Origin: Lysinibacillus_B sp050613145
GTDB taxonomy: Bacteria; Bacillota; Bacilli; Bacillales_A; Planococcaceae
Assembly (NCBI RefSeq): GCF_050613145.1
Contig: NZ_CP192507.1
Location: forward strand, 4,092,001 to 4,156,000
Direction of reading: 5' to 3'
DNA length: 64,000 bases
This document shows positions 27,792 through 37,289 of this stretch, in pieces. The position numbers were made by a program, and so were the translations under genes. The stretch's first letter is position 1; each line of letters begins with the position of its first letter. The notes below the pieces were generated by a model that saw nothing but the letters and a program-made list of their open reading frames with translations, had not been told where the DNA came from and did no database searches.

Positions 27792-28772
27792 TTAAAAGTT
27801 CAAGTTGATATCCAGCAAATCGGTTAATCCGTCTATAAAATGAAACGAAAAATAAAGTAAACCATCACTAAAGTGAAGCAAATCTGCCCACCCTGTCATT
27901 TGAGTTGTATGAATGGCCTGCTGTACCTCTGCATAATCAAAAACGAGCTTTTGAATCGCAATAATTAATGCTAGCTCTTTTGCACCGTTTGTGACTCTAG
28001 AGACCCTAAGCTGTTGCTCCAGTTTTACAATTGCCTCTACTAGCTGTAAATCCGTAGCTGTTAAAGCCAGTAGCCCGATAAATGGATAATGTATTTTTTT
28101 CACTTGTACACCACGATGCTCAAATTCTATTTTTAATTGGGCTACATAATCGACAAGCTCTTGATGCTCATGTACATCAAAAAACGTTAAAATTTGTGTT
28201 AATGATTGCAGTGCATCACTTAGTTTAAACCCTCGTTCACGTAGACTCTTAAAATAATGATTCATTGTCTGCGCGTGTACTGATGCACTTTCATTATTAT
28301 TTGCTGTTAGAAGAATGGCAAACGGAAAATCGCTTTTTCTTGTTAACATAGGATGGTATTTATTCATCTCGTCATACAGCTTCTTCGCGCGCATGCCATG
28401 TGCTACATCCTTTACAAAAAAGGCACTCACCATTCGGTATAAAGAGCGACTAAAACCACATTCTGCTAATAGGCTATCGTTCTTATTTAACTGTGCTAGA
28501 TGCTCCTCTACATTCCCTTTCAGTACTAAATCTGTGGCTATTTTATATTGCAAACGACTATCACTACCCTTTGTACTAAAAATACTAAGCGTAGACTCAT
28601 TACATGCCACTTGGTCTATCACCGCTTGATGCTCTAACCCGCTATAAGTACGACCTGCATACGTATATTGAGCAGCTAAAGAGGTCACAATCTGCAAGTC
28701 GGGGTGTCCACCTGTGTAGTTAAATACCTTGTCATAATTCGTTTCTAGTTTCTCAATAAAGTGTGTATACAT
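27792..28772 (-). CDS. DUF4003-like protein of unknown function
   Basis: 326 residues, mostly helical, soluble, with no signal peptide. Overall length and the YRMVSAFFVKDV..RAKKLYDEMNKYHPMLTRKSDFPFA block resemble DUF4003 proteins of Bacillaceae. No catalytic motif is evident. It has AAAGGGGTGG upstream and a 14-base gap to the aldehyde dehydrogenase downstream. Confidence 0.7.
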   Translation of the reverse strand: MYTHFIEKLETNYDKVFNYTGGHPDLQIVTSLAAQYTYAGRTYSGLEHQAVIDQVACNESTLSIFSTKGSDSRLQYKIATDLVLKGNVEEHLAQLNKNDSLLAECGFSRSLYRMVSAFFVKDVAHGMRAKKLYDEMNKYHPMLTRKSDFPFAILLTANNNESASVHAQTMNHYFKSLRERGFKLSDALQSLTQILTFFDVHEHQELVDYVAQLKIEFEHRGVQVKKIHYPFIGLLALTATDLQLVEAIVKLEQQLRVSRVTNGAKELALIIAIQKLVFDYAEVQQAIHTTQMTGWADLLHFSDGLLYFSFHFIDGLTDLLDINLNF

Positions 28773-28854
28773 GGACTACCACCCCTTTACTTTATTGTAC
28801 GCCTTTTTAAGCTACTTTGTTTTGGAAAGTATACTTGATGAAATAAGGGGCTTA

Positions 28855-28918
28855 ACCAAAACATGTGCTTTTATATCAATCTCCATTTTTAATCAAGAAC
28901 ATATTTTGATATTGAACC
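28855..28918. repeat. Repeat flank lacking its GC-rich core
   Basis: ACCAAAACATGTGCTTTTA followed by TTTTTAATCAAGAACATATT closely matches the sequence flanking the GC-rich palindrome at 23290-23412. Here the two flanks are joined without the palindrome. Confidence 0.6.
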
Positions 28919-28947
28919 TGAAATAACGTTAACAAGTTCCTATAAAA

Positions 28948-28987
28948 ATAAGTGTAGGCAAAGCCCATATAGACTTTACCTACACTC
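28948..28987 (-). terminator. Terminator of the aldehyde dehydrogenase-DUF779 unit
   Basis: Arms AGTGTAGGtAAAGtC / GgCTTTgCCTACACTT just after the DUF779 stop. The minus-strand downstream side is T-containing but not a clean T-run. Confidence 0.65.
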
Positions 28988-28989
28988 AT

Positions 28990-29349
28990 TTATTCACGTG
29001 AAAGCTTTTCTAATTCTTCTTTTGTAAAAGCACGGGACCGCGTTAAAAAACGCTTCCCCTCTACGCCCTCTAGCGAAAACATTCCGCCCCTTCCATCTAC
29101 CACATCAATAATGAGCTGTGTATGCTTCCAATAATTAAATTGGTTTTTATGCATATAAAACGGGCTTTCGCCAATTTCACCGAGCCGTACATCCTGATCT
29201 CCTAATAGCAAGTCCCCTTGCTCATAGCACATCGGTGCAGACCCGTCACAACACCCACCTGACTGATGAAACATAATGGGACCGTGACGTTGTTTCAATA
29301 ATTCAATTAGTTCGAGTGCAGCATCCGTTGCAATCACGCGCTCCGTCAT
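28990..29349 (-). CDS. DUF779 protein, aldehyde dehydrogenase companion
   Basis: 119 residues with cysteine-rich HQSGGCCDGSAPMCYEQGDL, the DUF779 signature. Such genes commonly accompany acetaldehyde-type dehydrogenases, as here (18-base gap to the upstream aldehyde dehydrogenase). Its function is unproven; the Cys cluster suggests metal or thiol chemistry. Confidence 0.88.
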   Translation of the reverse strand: MTERVIATDAALELIELLKQRHGPIMFHQSGGCCDGSAPMCYEQGDLLLGDQDVRLGEIGESPFYMHKNQFNYWKHTQLIIDVVDGRGGMFSLEGVEGKRFLTRSRAFTKEELEKLSRE

Positions 29350-29367
29350 GCTCGCACCTCCCCTCGC

Positions 29368-30888
29368 TTAGAAGAAGCCTAATTTATTTGGATTGTAGCT
29401 CACGAGTAAATTTTTCGTTTGTTGATAGTGACTTAACATCATTTTATGGTTTTCACGACCAACACCTGACATCTTGTAACCACCAAATGCAGCATGTGCT
29501 GGATATTGGTGATAACAGTTTGTCCATACACGCCCCGCTTGAATACTACGACCGAAGCGATACGCTGTATTCATATCGCGTGTCCAAACACCTGCACCTA
29601 ATCCGTACAATGTATCATTGGCAATTTCAAGTGCTTCTTCTGGTGTTTTGAATGTCGTTACCGATACGACTGGACCAAAGATTTCTTCTTGGAAAATGCG
29701 CATCTTATTATGTCCTTTGAAAATGGTCGGTTTAATATAATAACCATCTGATAATTCGCTACCCAGATTGTTTTTCTCACCGCCAATGAGACACTCTGCT
29801 CCTTCTTGCTTACCAATATCTAAATACGATAAAATTTTCTCCATTTGCTCGCTAGACGCTTGCGCACCCATCATCGTATTTGGATCAAGTGGGTTCCCTG
29901 TTTGAATGGCTTCCACACGTTGAAGTACGCGCTCCATAAATTTATCGTAAATCGATTCTTGAATCAGGGCGCGTGAAGGACATGTACATACTTCGCCTTG
30001 GTTTAACGCAAATAATACAAAGCCCTCTACCGCTTTATCTAAAAATTCATCATCATATGCCATGACATCTTCAAAGAAAATATTAGGTGATTTACCACCT
30101 AATTCAAGTGTTACAGGGATCAAGTTTTGAGACGCATATTGCATAATTAAACGTCCTGTCGTTGTTTCTCCTGTAAATGCTACTTTACCGATACGTGGAC
30201 TTTGGGCTAATGGTTTACCTGCTTCTAAGCCGAAGCCATTGACAATATTTAATACACCAGGTGGCAATAAATCTTCAATTAGTTCCATTAATACCAGAAT
30301 CGAAACAGGCGTTTGCTCAGCTGGCTTTAACACAACACAATTTCCTGCTGCAAGTGCTGGTGCAAGCTTCCAAACAGCCATTAGTAATGGGAAGTTCCAA
30401 GGAATAATTTGTCCAACTACACCAATTGGTTCATGGAAATGATACGCAACTGTATTGTCATCAATTTGGCTCAGTGTGCCTTCTTGTGCACGAACGGCAC
30501 CTGCAAAATAACGGAAGTGATCAATTGCAAGCGGTAAATCCGCATTTAACGTTTCACGTACGGCTTTCCCGTTATCCCATGACTCTGCAACTGCTAGCGT
30601 TTCAAGATTTTGTTCAATACGATCAGCGATTTTCAGTAAAATATTGCTACGCTCTGTAGCGGATGTTTTGCCCCATGCCTCTTTTGCTTCGTGTGCTGCA
30701 TCTAGCGCTAATTCAATATCTTCTGCTGTTGAACGTGCTGCTTGTGTGAACACTTTCCCTGTAACAGGCGTTACATTCTCGAAGTATTGTCCCTTTACAG
30801 GTGGCGTCCATTTACCACCAATATAATTGTCGTAACGCTCCTTGAAATTGACTAACGCCCCTTCTGTGTTTGGAAATGCATAAACCAT
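29368..30888 (-). CDS. Acetaldehyde-type NAD-dependent aldehyde dehydrogenase
   Basis: 506 residues, ExaC/AldA-type. Rossmann region (IIPWNFPLLMAVWKLAPALA, FTGETTTGR), catalytic Glu (LELGGKSPN) and catalytic Cys (NQGEVCTCPSRAL) are intact. I use the ATG at 30888 (MVYAFPNTEG) behind AAAGGGGCG; the frame is open 40 codons further upstream with no support. It is the first gene of a two-gene unit with DUF779. Confidence 0.93.
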   Translation of the reverse strand: MVYAFPNTEGALVNFKERYDNYIGGKWTPPVKGQYFENVTPVTGKVFTQAARSTAEDIELALDAAHEAKEAWGKTSATERSNILLKIADRIEQNLETLAVAESWDNGKAVRETLNADLPLAIDHFRYFAGAVRAQEGTLSQIDDNTVAYHFHEPIGVVGQIIPWNFPLLMAVWKLAPALAAGNCVVLKPAEQTPVSILVLMELIEDLLPPGVLNIVNGFGLEAGKPLAQSPRIGKVAFTGETTTGRLIMQYASQNLIPVTLELGGKSPNIFFEDVMAYDDEFLDKAVEGFVLFALNQGEVCTCPSRALIQESIYDKFMERVLQRVEAIQTGNPLDPNTMMGAQASSEQMEKILSYLDIGKQEGAECLIGGEKNNLGSELSDGYYIKPTIFKGHNKMRIFQEEIFGPVVSVTTFKTPEEALEIANDTLYGLGAGVWTRDMNTAYRFGRSIQAGRVWTNCYHQYPAHAAFGGYKMSGVGRENHKMMLSHYQQTKNLLVSYNPNKLGFF

Positions 30889-31145
30889 TGAAAAATCGCC
30901 CCTTTGCTTAAATGTATTCGTTAAATACCTACTCATTGCTACCATCCCTATGTAACTATGAAAGGTATTTTCAATTACTATATTGTCAGAAAAGGGAAAT
31001 AATTTCAATGTTTAAGTTTCAATTTTCTAAATTTACAGATAATATTATTGTGATATATTGTTAATGAACAGACAGAGTGCTGTTATACATAAAGGCAAGC
31101 CGATATTGTATACTGAAACTATTCTAAATGGGTAGGGGAAAAAAT

Positions 31146-31844
31146 ATGCGTATCAATAAATTCTTAGCAGAAACAGGCATCATCTCTCGCCGAGGTGCTG
31201 ACAAATGGATTGAAGAAAATCGCGTCACAATTAACGGAGAACTAGCGACAGTCGGTAGCAAAGTAGAAGAAGGCGATCTCGTTTGTGTAGATGGCAAGCC
31301 CGTACAAAAAGAAGAGCAGCTTGTATATATCGTACTCAATAAACCAGTAGGCATTACGAGTACTACGGAAAAACACATCAAAGGAAATGTAGTGGACTTT
31401 GTCAATCATCCATTGCGTATTTTCCATATCGGACGTCTTGATAAGGATTCAGAAGGTTTGCTCCTCCTCACCAATGACGGCGATATTGTCAATGAAATTT
31501 TACGTGCAGAAAATCATCATGAAAAAGAATACGTGGTGCAAGTCGATCAACCGATTACAGCACAATTCTTAACACAAATGGCTGCCGGTGTAGAAATTTT
31601 AGATACGGTCACACTGCCATGTCGCGTCGAAAAAGTATCCAGTCATGTGTTCAAAATTATTTTAGAGCAAGGGTTAAACAGACAAATCCGCCGCATGTGT
31701 TCAGCGCTCGGGTATTCAGTAAAACGGCTACAACGTATTCGTATTATGAACATCCATTTAGGTAATCTAAAAGTAGGACAATGGCGTGATTTAACAGAGA
31801 AAGAGCGGACAGAGCTGTTTAAATTATTAAATTATAAGCAATAG
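31146..31844 (+). CDS. rluF: 23S rRNA pseudouridine synthase, RluF family
   Basis: 232 residues. An N-terminal S4 RNA-binding domain (MRINKFLAETGIISRRGADK) precedes the RluB/RluE/RluF-type catalytic domain with the active-site Asp in GRLDKDSEGLLLLTND and the RQIRRMCSALGY motif. I start at the ATG at 31146 behind GGGG; the frame opens six codons earlier. Confidence 0.88.
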   Translation: MRINKFLAETGIISRRGADKWIEENRVTINGELATVGSKVEEGDLVCVDGKPVQKEEQLVYIVLNKPVGITSTTEKHIKGNVVDFVNHPLRIFHIGRLDKDSEGLLLLTNDGDIVNEILRAENHHEKEYVVQVDQPITAQFLTQMAAGVEILDTVTLPCRVEKVSSHVFKIILEQGLNRQIRRMCSALGYSVKRLQRIRIMNIHLGNLKVGQWRDLTEKERTELFKLLNYKQ

Positions 31845-31876
31845 CTGTCTAAGTTCAAGCTATCAGCAAGGGGGAA

Positions 31877-32605
31877 ATGGGTGTTATGTTAACAATTCAA
31901 CCGACAGAACTACTGACCGGTTTTCGCATTAGTGGTGACTACTGGGATATCGATGCGTTGCTACGCGCTATTTACGATGTCACCGGGGAAGAAAACCGCT
32001 ATCTTGATTTTCAAGGGGCACGAAATCGCATTTTAGGTGTTTGTTTAGAGCTACGGCATGCCATAAAAGGGGAACACCATATTGAATTCATAGCCAATGG
32101 CATACATAAAGGATTAGAAAAAGAAAAGGCCATCCTTGCGCCTACTAAAAATATTTATTTTGCTGTAGACATTTTAATACCAGAGCTACTGTTTACAACG
32201 ATTGCCTTAAATGATTTTATCCGCTTATATCAAGAACTGGTCGACCCAACGATATGGAATACTTCAATCGCAACGATTCGTCAATTTCAAGGTGTAGTCG
32301 CTACAGCACTTGAACAACTAATAACAGAAGAGCATTACCTTGTGTTTCTGCAAATGCTTCACGCAAAACAAACCTTCTACTTCCGTTACGCAACACAATA
32401 TGTTGACCTCTTAAATGTAGAGTACTTAAAACTTTCTCGTCAAGAACGGGAGGAGCGAATAGCTGCGTACGCGCTTCGCCTCTTAATGGAAGATGAAGAA
32501 TATACCGTATTAAAAGAACAGCTACTAGCGACAGCAAGTGTGACGAAACATGTCATTCATGAATTAAATCTTACACTCAAGTATCCTGAAACGATAGATT
32601 GGTAG
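31877..32605 (+). CDS. Conserved Bacillaceae protein of unknown function
   Basis: About 240 residues, soluble. The start is probably the ATG encoding MLTIQPTELLTGFRISGDYWD (31886), 15 bases after AAGGGGG. It resembles an uncharacterised Bacillus family (DUF6904, from memory). No catalytic motif is seen. It follows rluF by 32 bases and probably shares its transcript; a terminator follows. Confidence 0.7.
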   Translation: MGVMLTIQPTELLTGFRISGDYWDIDALLRAIYDVTGEENRYLDFQGARNRILGVCLELRHAIKGEHHIEFIANGIHKGLEKEKAILAPTKNIYFAVDILIPELLFTTIALNDFIRLYQELVDPTIWNTSIATIRQFQGVVATALEQLITEEHYLVFLQMLHAKQTFYFRYATQYVDLLNVEYLKLSRQEREERIAAYALRLLMEDEEYTVLKEQLLATASVTKHVIHELNLTLKYPETIDW

Positions 32606-32648
32606 TTCGCTAGAATGATTTATTTTCATATATCCAAAAATAACCGCG

Positions 32649-32678
32649 TTCATCGCTTCATGAACGCGGTTTCTTTTT
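32649..32678 (+). terminator. Terminator of the rluF unit
   Basis: Perfect arms ACCGCGTTCAT / ATGAACGCGGT, followed by TTCTTTTTT. Confidence 0.92.
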
Positions 32679-32688
32679 TAACTAGTAA

Positions 32689-33180
32689 TTAAAGCTGTTC
32701 ATACGCCATTTTACGGATCACCGCTTCATGTTGTGGGTACTCCTGCAACAGTTCTTCCTGTGTAAATAGTTCAAAGTCCGCATAGTCAAAGCCTGGCGCT
32801 ACCATGCATCCAACTAAACTAAACGTATTCGGTTCATCGACAGAGGAGCCAAAAATCGTATGCTTCGGCACAAGGATTTGGGGCTGTTCTCCTGCCTCAA
32901 TATTTAATCCTAGCTTTTTTGCTTCATACGTACCATCTGGGTAAATCATATGCACGGTTAGCGAACTACCTGCATGGTAATACCATAGTTCATCTGATTG
33001 CAATCGATGCAAATGCGAAATATCGCTCGAACGTAGTAAAAAGTAGATGCTTGTATAACCTGGTCGCTCACCCGTTGCTGTTTTGACAAGCTCCTTGCCA
33101 GCAAAAGTAGAGATATAAAAGCCACCTTCCGCATGCTGCTGTAATCCTAATTTTTCAATGAAGTATTGTGCTGCTTTCAT
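32689..33180 (-). CDS. Cupin (DUF985-type) protein
   Basis: 163 residues, small beta-barrel RmlC-like fold. ARYF-type N-terminus (AAQYFIEKLGLQQHAEGGFY), then the cupin core SDISHLHRLQSDELWYYHAG with candidate metal ligands His-His-Glu. It is a predicted cupin_5 protein; its ligand is unknown. The ATG at 33180 follows AGGAG; a GTG three codons upstream overlaps it. Confidence 0.85.
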   Translation of the reverse strand: MKAAQYFIEKLGLQQHAEGGFYISTFAGKELVKTATGERPGYTSIYFLLRSSDISHLHRLQSDELWYYHAGSSLTVHMIYPDGTYEAKKLGLNIEAGEQPQILVPKHTIFGSSVDEPNTFSLVGCMVAPGFDYADFELFTQEELLQEYPQHEAVIRKMAYEQL

Positions 33181-33370
33181 GTTTATCACTCCTCTCCTTT
33201 ACCATAACAAAAAGACACATTCATAACAATTAGAGTGGATATACGTAGATTCACCCTCGTCTTTACAATGATGTTAAAATAAAATCACGGAAACCGAAAA
33301 ACTCACCTAAAAGTAGCACGTAAACATGAGAGGAATGGGACAGAAAGAGAACCTAAAAGGAGAGATACAC

Positions 33371-33601
33371 TTGACAGAGAAAGAATACTTAGAATTCAAA
33401 AGCCTCATTGCAATGGGCGATGAACTGAGTTTTTATTATAAAAATGATGAATATTGGATAAGCCATAACCCTGGTAAATCTTATTTATCAAGAACTAAAG
33501 ATTCATATACCCAAGAATTTAATGGATATGAAGAGCTCTTTGAAAGAGCAACAATAGACGGCATAAAAATTGCTGAAATATATCCAAAATTAAAATGGTA
33601 A
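33371..33601 (+). CDS. Small orphan protein
   Basis: 76 residues from a TTG at 33371, eight bases after AAAGGAG; an ATG 15 codons upstream lacks a good site. The protein (EYLEFKSLIAMGDELSFYYK, then YWISHNPGKSYLSR) is acidic and soluble. I do not recognise it; its size and composition resemble small immunity-type or phage-derived proteins, but that is only an impression. Confidence 0.6.
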   Translation: MTEKEYLEFKSLIAMGDELSFYYKNDEYWISHNPGKSYLSRTKDSYTQEFNGYEELFERATIDGIKIAEIYPKLKW

Positions 33602-33713
33602 CATAGATTTTTTAATGCTCAAAAACAAACGAAAAAGCACGAGCTACAATCAATATATTTTTTGAACATGCACAAATTTTGTTACACCGATTCATCAATT
33701 ATACTCCTCTTTT

Positions 33714-33753
33714 ATAAAAAAACTGCCCTACAAGTTCACTTGTAGGACAGCTT
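33714..33753 (-). terminator. Terminator of the liv operon
   Basis: Arms AGCTGTCCTACAAGT / ACTTGTAGGGCAGTT, followed on the minus strand by TTTTTTT. It lies just after livF. Confidence 0.92.
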
Positions 33754-33762
33754 TATACATAT

Positions 33763-34470
33763 TTATAAACCGCCAAGATAAGCCGCTTTGACTTCTTCAC
33801 TTTCTTGCAATTCTTTTGCCGTACCGGCTAGCACAATGCGCCCTGTTTCTAGTACATAGGCACGGTTTGCAATGGATAATGCCATATTTGCATTTTGTTC
33901 CACAAGCAGTACGGTTACCCCTTCTTTATTAACCATTTCAATGATGTTAAAAATATTTTTTACCATTAACGGTGCAAGCCCCATGGATGGTTCGTCTAAA
34001 ATAATCAGTTTCGGCTTAGACATTAGCGCACGGCCCATGGCAAGCATTTGCTGCTCACCACCAGAGAGCGTTCCTGAAAGCTGTTTACGACGTTCATGTA
34101 AGCGTGGGAACAGCTCATATACATGGTCCATATCTTTTTTTATGCCATCCTTGTCTGTACGTAAATACGCCCCTAGCTCTAGGTTTTCCTCAACCGTCAT
34201 ATTCGCAAATACACGGCGTCCTTCTGGTACATGCGAAATTCCTGCTTTTACAATAGACTGGGCTGCTTTGCCGTCAATGGCCGTGTCTAAATATTCAATA
34301 GAGCCTTTTTTCGGCTTTAATAAACCTGAAATGGTTTTTAACAGTGTACTTTTTCCTGCGCCATTAGCACCAATTAGCGTGACAATTTCACCCTCATTTA
34401 CCTCAATGGAGATATCACGTAATGCTTGAATATTACCGTAAAACACATCGATATTATTAATTTTCAGCAT
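33763..34470 (-). CDS. livF: Branched-chain amino acid ABC transporter ATPase LivF
   Basis: 235 residues. Walker A GANGAGKST, signature LSGGEQQ, Walker B LIILDEPSMGL and the switch His region (VEQN) are in place. It pairs with LivG to energise uptake of Leu/Ile/Val-type substrates. Start and livG stop overlap by one base. Confidence 0.95.
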   Translation of the reverse strand: MLKINNIDVFYGNIQALRDISIEVNEGEIVTLIGANGAGKSTLLKTISGLLKPKKGSIEYLDTAIDGKAAQSIVKAGISHVPEGRRVFANMTVEENLELGAYLRTDKDGIKKDMDHVYELFPRLHERRKQLSGTLSGGEQQMLAMGRALMSKPKLIILDEPSMGLAPLMVKNIFNIIEMVNKEGVTVLLVEQNANMALSIANRAYVLETGRIVLAGTAKELQESEEVKAAYLGGL

Positions 34471-35246
34471 TATTCCGTTACCTCCTCACCTAAATATGCC
34501 TCAATTACTTTTGGGTTTGAACGAATCTCATCTGGTGTGCCATCTGCAATTAATTGCCCGTGGTCCAGTACATAAATACGCTCACAAATCCCCATGACAA
34601 GATGCATATCGTGTTCGATTAATAAGATTGTTAAGTTAAATTCTTTTCGAATGAACGCAATTAACTCCATTAATTCATGTGTTTCTTGCGGGTTCATCCC
34701 TGCTGCTGGTTCGTCTAATAACAATAGTTTAGGACCTGCCGCTAATGCACGAGCAATTTCAAGGCGACGTTGCATCCCGTATGGCAAGTTTTTCGCTAAT
34801 TCATCCTTGTACACATCGAGTCCAAAAATCTTTAAAAAGGCGAGTGATTCCACTTCCATCTTAGCCTCTCCTTTAAAGTGGGTTGGTAGACGGAAAAGGC
34901 TTGATAATAAAGTATGTTTGGCTAAACCATGATTGGCTACCTTTACATTATCTAAAACCGATAACTCTTTAAATAAGCGAATATTTTGGAATGTACGGCT
35001 AATGCCTTGACGTGTGACTTTATACGGATCTAAACCGGCAATGGATTTGCCATCAAAGGTAATCACGCCTTCTGTCGGTGCATATACACCTGTTAACATA
35101 TTAAATGTCGTCGTTTTTCCTGCACCATTTGGCCCGATTAAACCAATCAGTTCTCCCTGGTTCATATACATATCCACTTTCTGAACAGCTTTTAATCCAC
35201 CAAATGTAATCCCTAGATTATCAACTTTTAGAAGAGTTTCGCTCAT
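34470..35246 (-). CDS. livG: Branched-chain amino acid ABC transporter ATPase LivG
   Basis: 258 residues. Walker A GPNGAGKTT and Walker B KLLLLDEPAAGMNP are present; the signature motif is degenerate (LPYGMQRRLEIARAL), which is normal for LivG. It overlaps livM by four bases. Confidence 0.95.
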   Translation of the reverse strand: MSETLLKVDNLGITFGGLKAVQKVDMYMNQGELIGLIGPNGAGKTTTFNMLTGVYAPTEGVITFDGKSIAGLDPYKVTRQGISRTFQNIRLFKELSVLDNVKVANHGLAKHTLLSSLFRLPTHFKGEAKMEVESLAFLKIFGLDVYKDELAKNLPYGMQRRLEIARALAAGPKLLLLDEPAAGMNPQETHELMELIAFIRKEFNLTILLIEHDMHLVMGICERIYVLDHGQLIADGTPDEIRSNPKVIEAYLGEEVTE

Positions 35247-36181
35247 GCTTTAGACCCTCCCTTTTTACCGAACTTGAATACATCCGTAATCTCTTTTGTA
35301 CCAAGTAAACCTGTTGGACGGTACAGCATAACTAAGATTAATACAAGCGAATAAATAATCATACGTGTTTCAGGGAAGCCCTGTAAGTACGTTGTCACCG
35401 CTGTTAAGAAAATAGCAGCTAACACGGAGCCTGATAAACTACCTAAACCGCCTAATACAACAAAAATTAAAATATCAAATGATTTTAAGAAACCAAATGT
35501 CGTTGGCTGAATGATATAGAAATTATGTGCATAAATCGCGCCTGCAACCCCAGCAAAGAACGAACCAATCGCAAATGCGACAACTTTATAGTACGTCGTG
35601 TTAATTCCCATCGCATCCGCAGCAATTTCGTCCTCACGAATGGAAATACACGCACGACCATGTCGAGAATTCGTAAAGTTTGAAATGATTAAAATAGTAA
35701 TGAAGACCGCAAAGAATGCATATGTCCAAGTGGATTGATGCGTTACTTGCATCCCAGCTGCCCCGCCTACATAGTCAATATTTAAAAATACGATTCGAAT
35801 AATTTCTGCAAACCCAAGTGTCGCAATCGCCAAATAGTCCCCTTTTAAGCGAAGTGTTGGAACTCCAACGAGTAAACCTGCAATGGCCGCTACAAGGGCA
35901 CCAAGTAAAATACCTGTCACAAACGGCATACCGAGCTTCATTGTACAAATCGCTGATACATAGGCACCAACTGCCATAAATCCAGCATGACCAATCGAGA
36001 ATTGACCTGTAATGCCGATAATAATATGCAAACTCACTGCCAACATAATATTGATACACATCGTAATTAACATGTTTTGATGTGTATAGCTAATAGCTTC
36101 TGTGTTGATCAACACTTGTACGACTGCATAGACTACTAGCGCTAGAGCCATGTAGCCCCAGAAAATTTTTGACTTTTTCAT
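35243..36181 (-). CDS. livM: Branched-chain amino acid ABC transporter permease LivM
   Basis: 312-residue polytopic permease with about eight to ten membrane segments. The LivM-type coupling segment (GDYLAIATLGFAEIIRI, SRHGRACISIREDEIAADAMGIN) is clear. It lies 11 bases after livH. Confidence 0.95.
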   Translation of the reverse strand: MKKSKIFWGYMALALVVYAVVQVLINTEAISYTHQNMLITMCINIMLAVSLHIIIGITGQFSIGHAGFMAVGAYVSAICTMKLGMPFVTGILLGALVAAIAGLLVGVPTLRLKGDYLAIATLGFAEIIRIVFLNIDYVGGAAGMQVTHQSTWTYAFFAVFITILIISNFTNSRHGRACISIREDEIAADAMGINTTYYKVVAFAIGSFFAGVAGAIYAHNFYIIQPTTFGFLKSFDILIFVVLGGLGSLSGSVLAAIFLTAVTTYLQGFPETRMIIYSLVLILVMLYRPTGLLGTKEITDVFKFGKKGGSKA

Positions 36182-36192
36182 ACGCTGTCCAC

Positions 36193-37068
36193 CTACACTT
36201 TCTCTCGAGTATTTTTACCAAAAATACCCGATGGTCGTATAATTAAAATCAGAATTAAAATAACGAATGCCGCTGCATCGCGCCATAAAGAATAGCCAAG
36301 TGCACTTACAATGGTCTCCACTACACCGAGTACAAGGCCACCAACCATCGCACCTGGGATAATACCAATCCCACCAAGCACGGCTGCTACGAATGCTTTT
36401 AAGCCTGGTAATACCCCCATTAATGGGTCAATCCGTGTGTAATAAATACCAAAAATAACGCCTGCTGCCCCTGCTAATGCTGAACCAATCGCAAATGTTG
36501 CTGAAATGGTATTATCTACGTTAATCCCCATTAAACGCGCTGCATCTGCATCATGAGATACGGCACGCATTGCCTTTCCAATTTTCGTTTGATGTACGAT
36601 AAATTGTAGTAACATCATAAGTACGAACGAAATGACTAAAATTAAAATCGACTGCACACCAATTTGTGCCCCTAAAATTTCAATTGTTTTATTTTCTATT
36701 ACTTTCGGATAAGCTTCCGGTGATGGACCCCGGAAGAAAATTACTGTGTACTCAATTAATAACGATACCCCAATGGCTGTAATTAAAGCGGCAATACGCG
36801 TTGCATTACGTAAACGTTTATACGCAACACGTTCAATAATTACCCCAATGACAGCACATAAAACCATCGCTAAAAGCAAGGCTGGAATAAAGTGCATATC
36901 CCAGCGTGCTATCGCATAAAAGCCAATAAATGCGCCTAACATGAAAACATCACCATGCGCAAAGTTAATCAGCTTAATAATCCCGTATACCATCGTATAA
37001 CCAAGGGCGATTAGCGCGTAGATACTACCAAGTGAAATCCCATTCACGAGCTGTTGTATCCATTCCAT
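36193..37068 (-). CDS. livH: Branched-chain amino acid ABC transporter permease LivH
   Basis: 291-residue permease partner of LivM. The N-terminus QQLVNGISLGSIYALIALGYTMVYGIIKLINFAHGD is the family hallmark; the coupling segment TKIGKAMRAVSHDADAARLMGIN follows at about residue 165. A 221-base spacer with a hairpin separates it from livK. Confidence 0.96.
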   Translation of the reverse strand: MEWIQQLVNGISLGSIYALIALGYTMVYGIIKLINFAHGDVFMLGAFIGFYAIARWDMHFIPALLLAMVLCAVIGVIIERVAYKRLRNATRIAALITAIGVSLLIEYTVIFFRGPSPEAYPKVIENKTIEILGAQIGVQSILILVISFVLMMLLQFIVHQTKIGKAMRAVSHDADAARLMGINVDNTISATFAIGSALAGAAGVIFGIYYTRIDPLMGVLPGLKAFVAAVLGGIGIIPGAMVGGLVLGVVETIVSALGYSLWRDAAAFVILILILIIRPSGIFGKNTREKV

Positions 37069-37147
37069 ATCGATTCACTCCTTTACTTTTTATGTGTCAC
37101 TTCATTTTACTAGCGCAACAAAGTTATGCTTCTAAAAGTGGAAAAAG

Positions 37148-37190
37148 GAGCTATCCGAAAAAAATTTTTTCGGACGACTCCTTTGCGACG
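37148..37190 (-). promoter_or_regulatory. Intercistronic hairpin between livK and livH
   Basis: Arms AAGGAGtcgTCCGAAAAAA / TTTTTTTCGGAtagCTCCTT. No T-run follows on the minus strand. It probably stabilises the livK mRNA or lowers readthrough, giving more binding protein than permease. Confidence 0.65.
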
Positions 37191-37289
37191 AGTAACCATC
37201 GGAACAATACTGACAAAGTAGCGTTCCATTCAGTAAGATATCGGGCCGCTTTCGTATAAAGCAGTCTCCTATCCCCTTAAATTTTTGAC

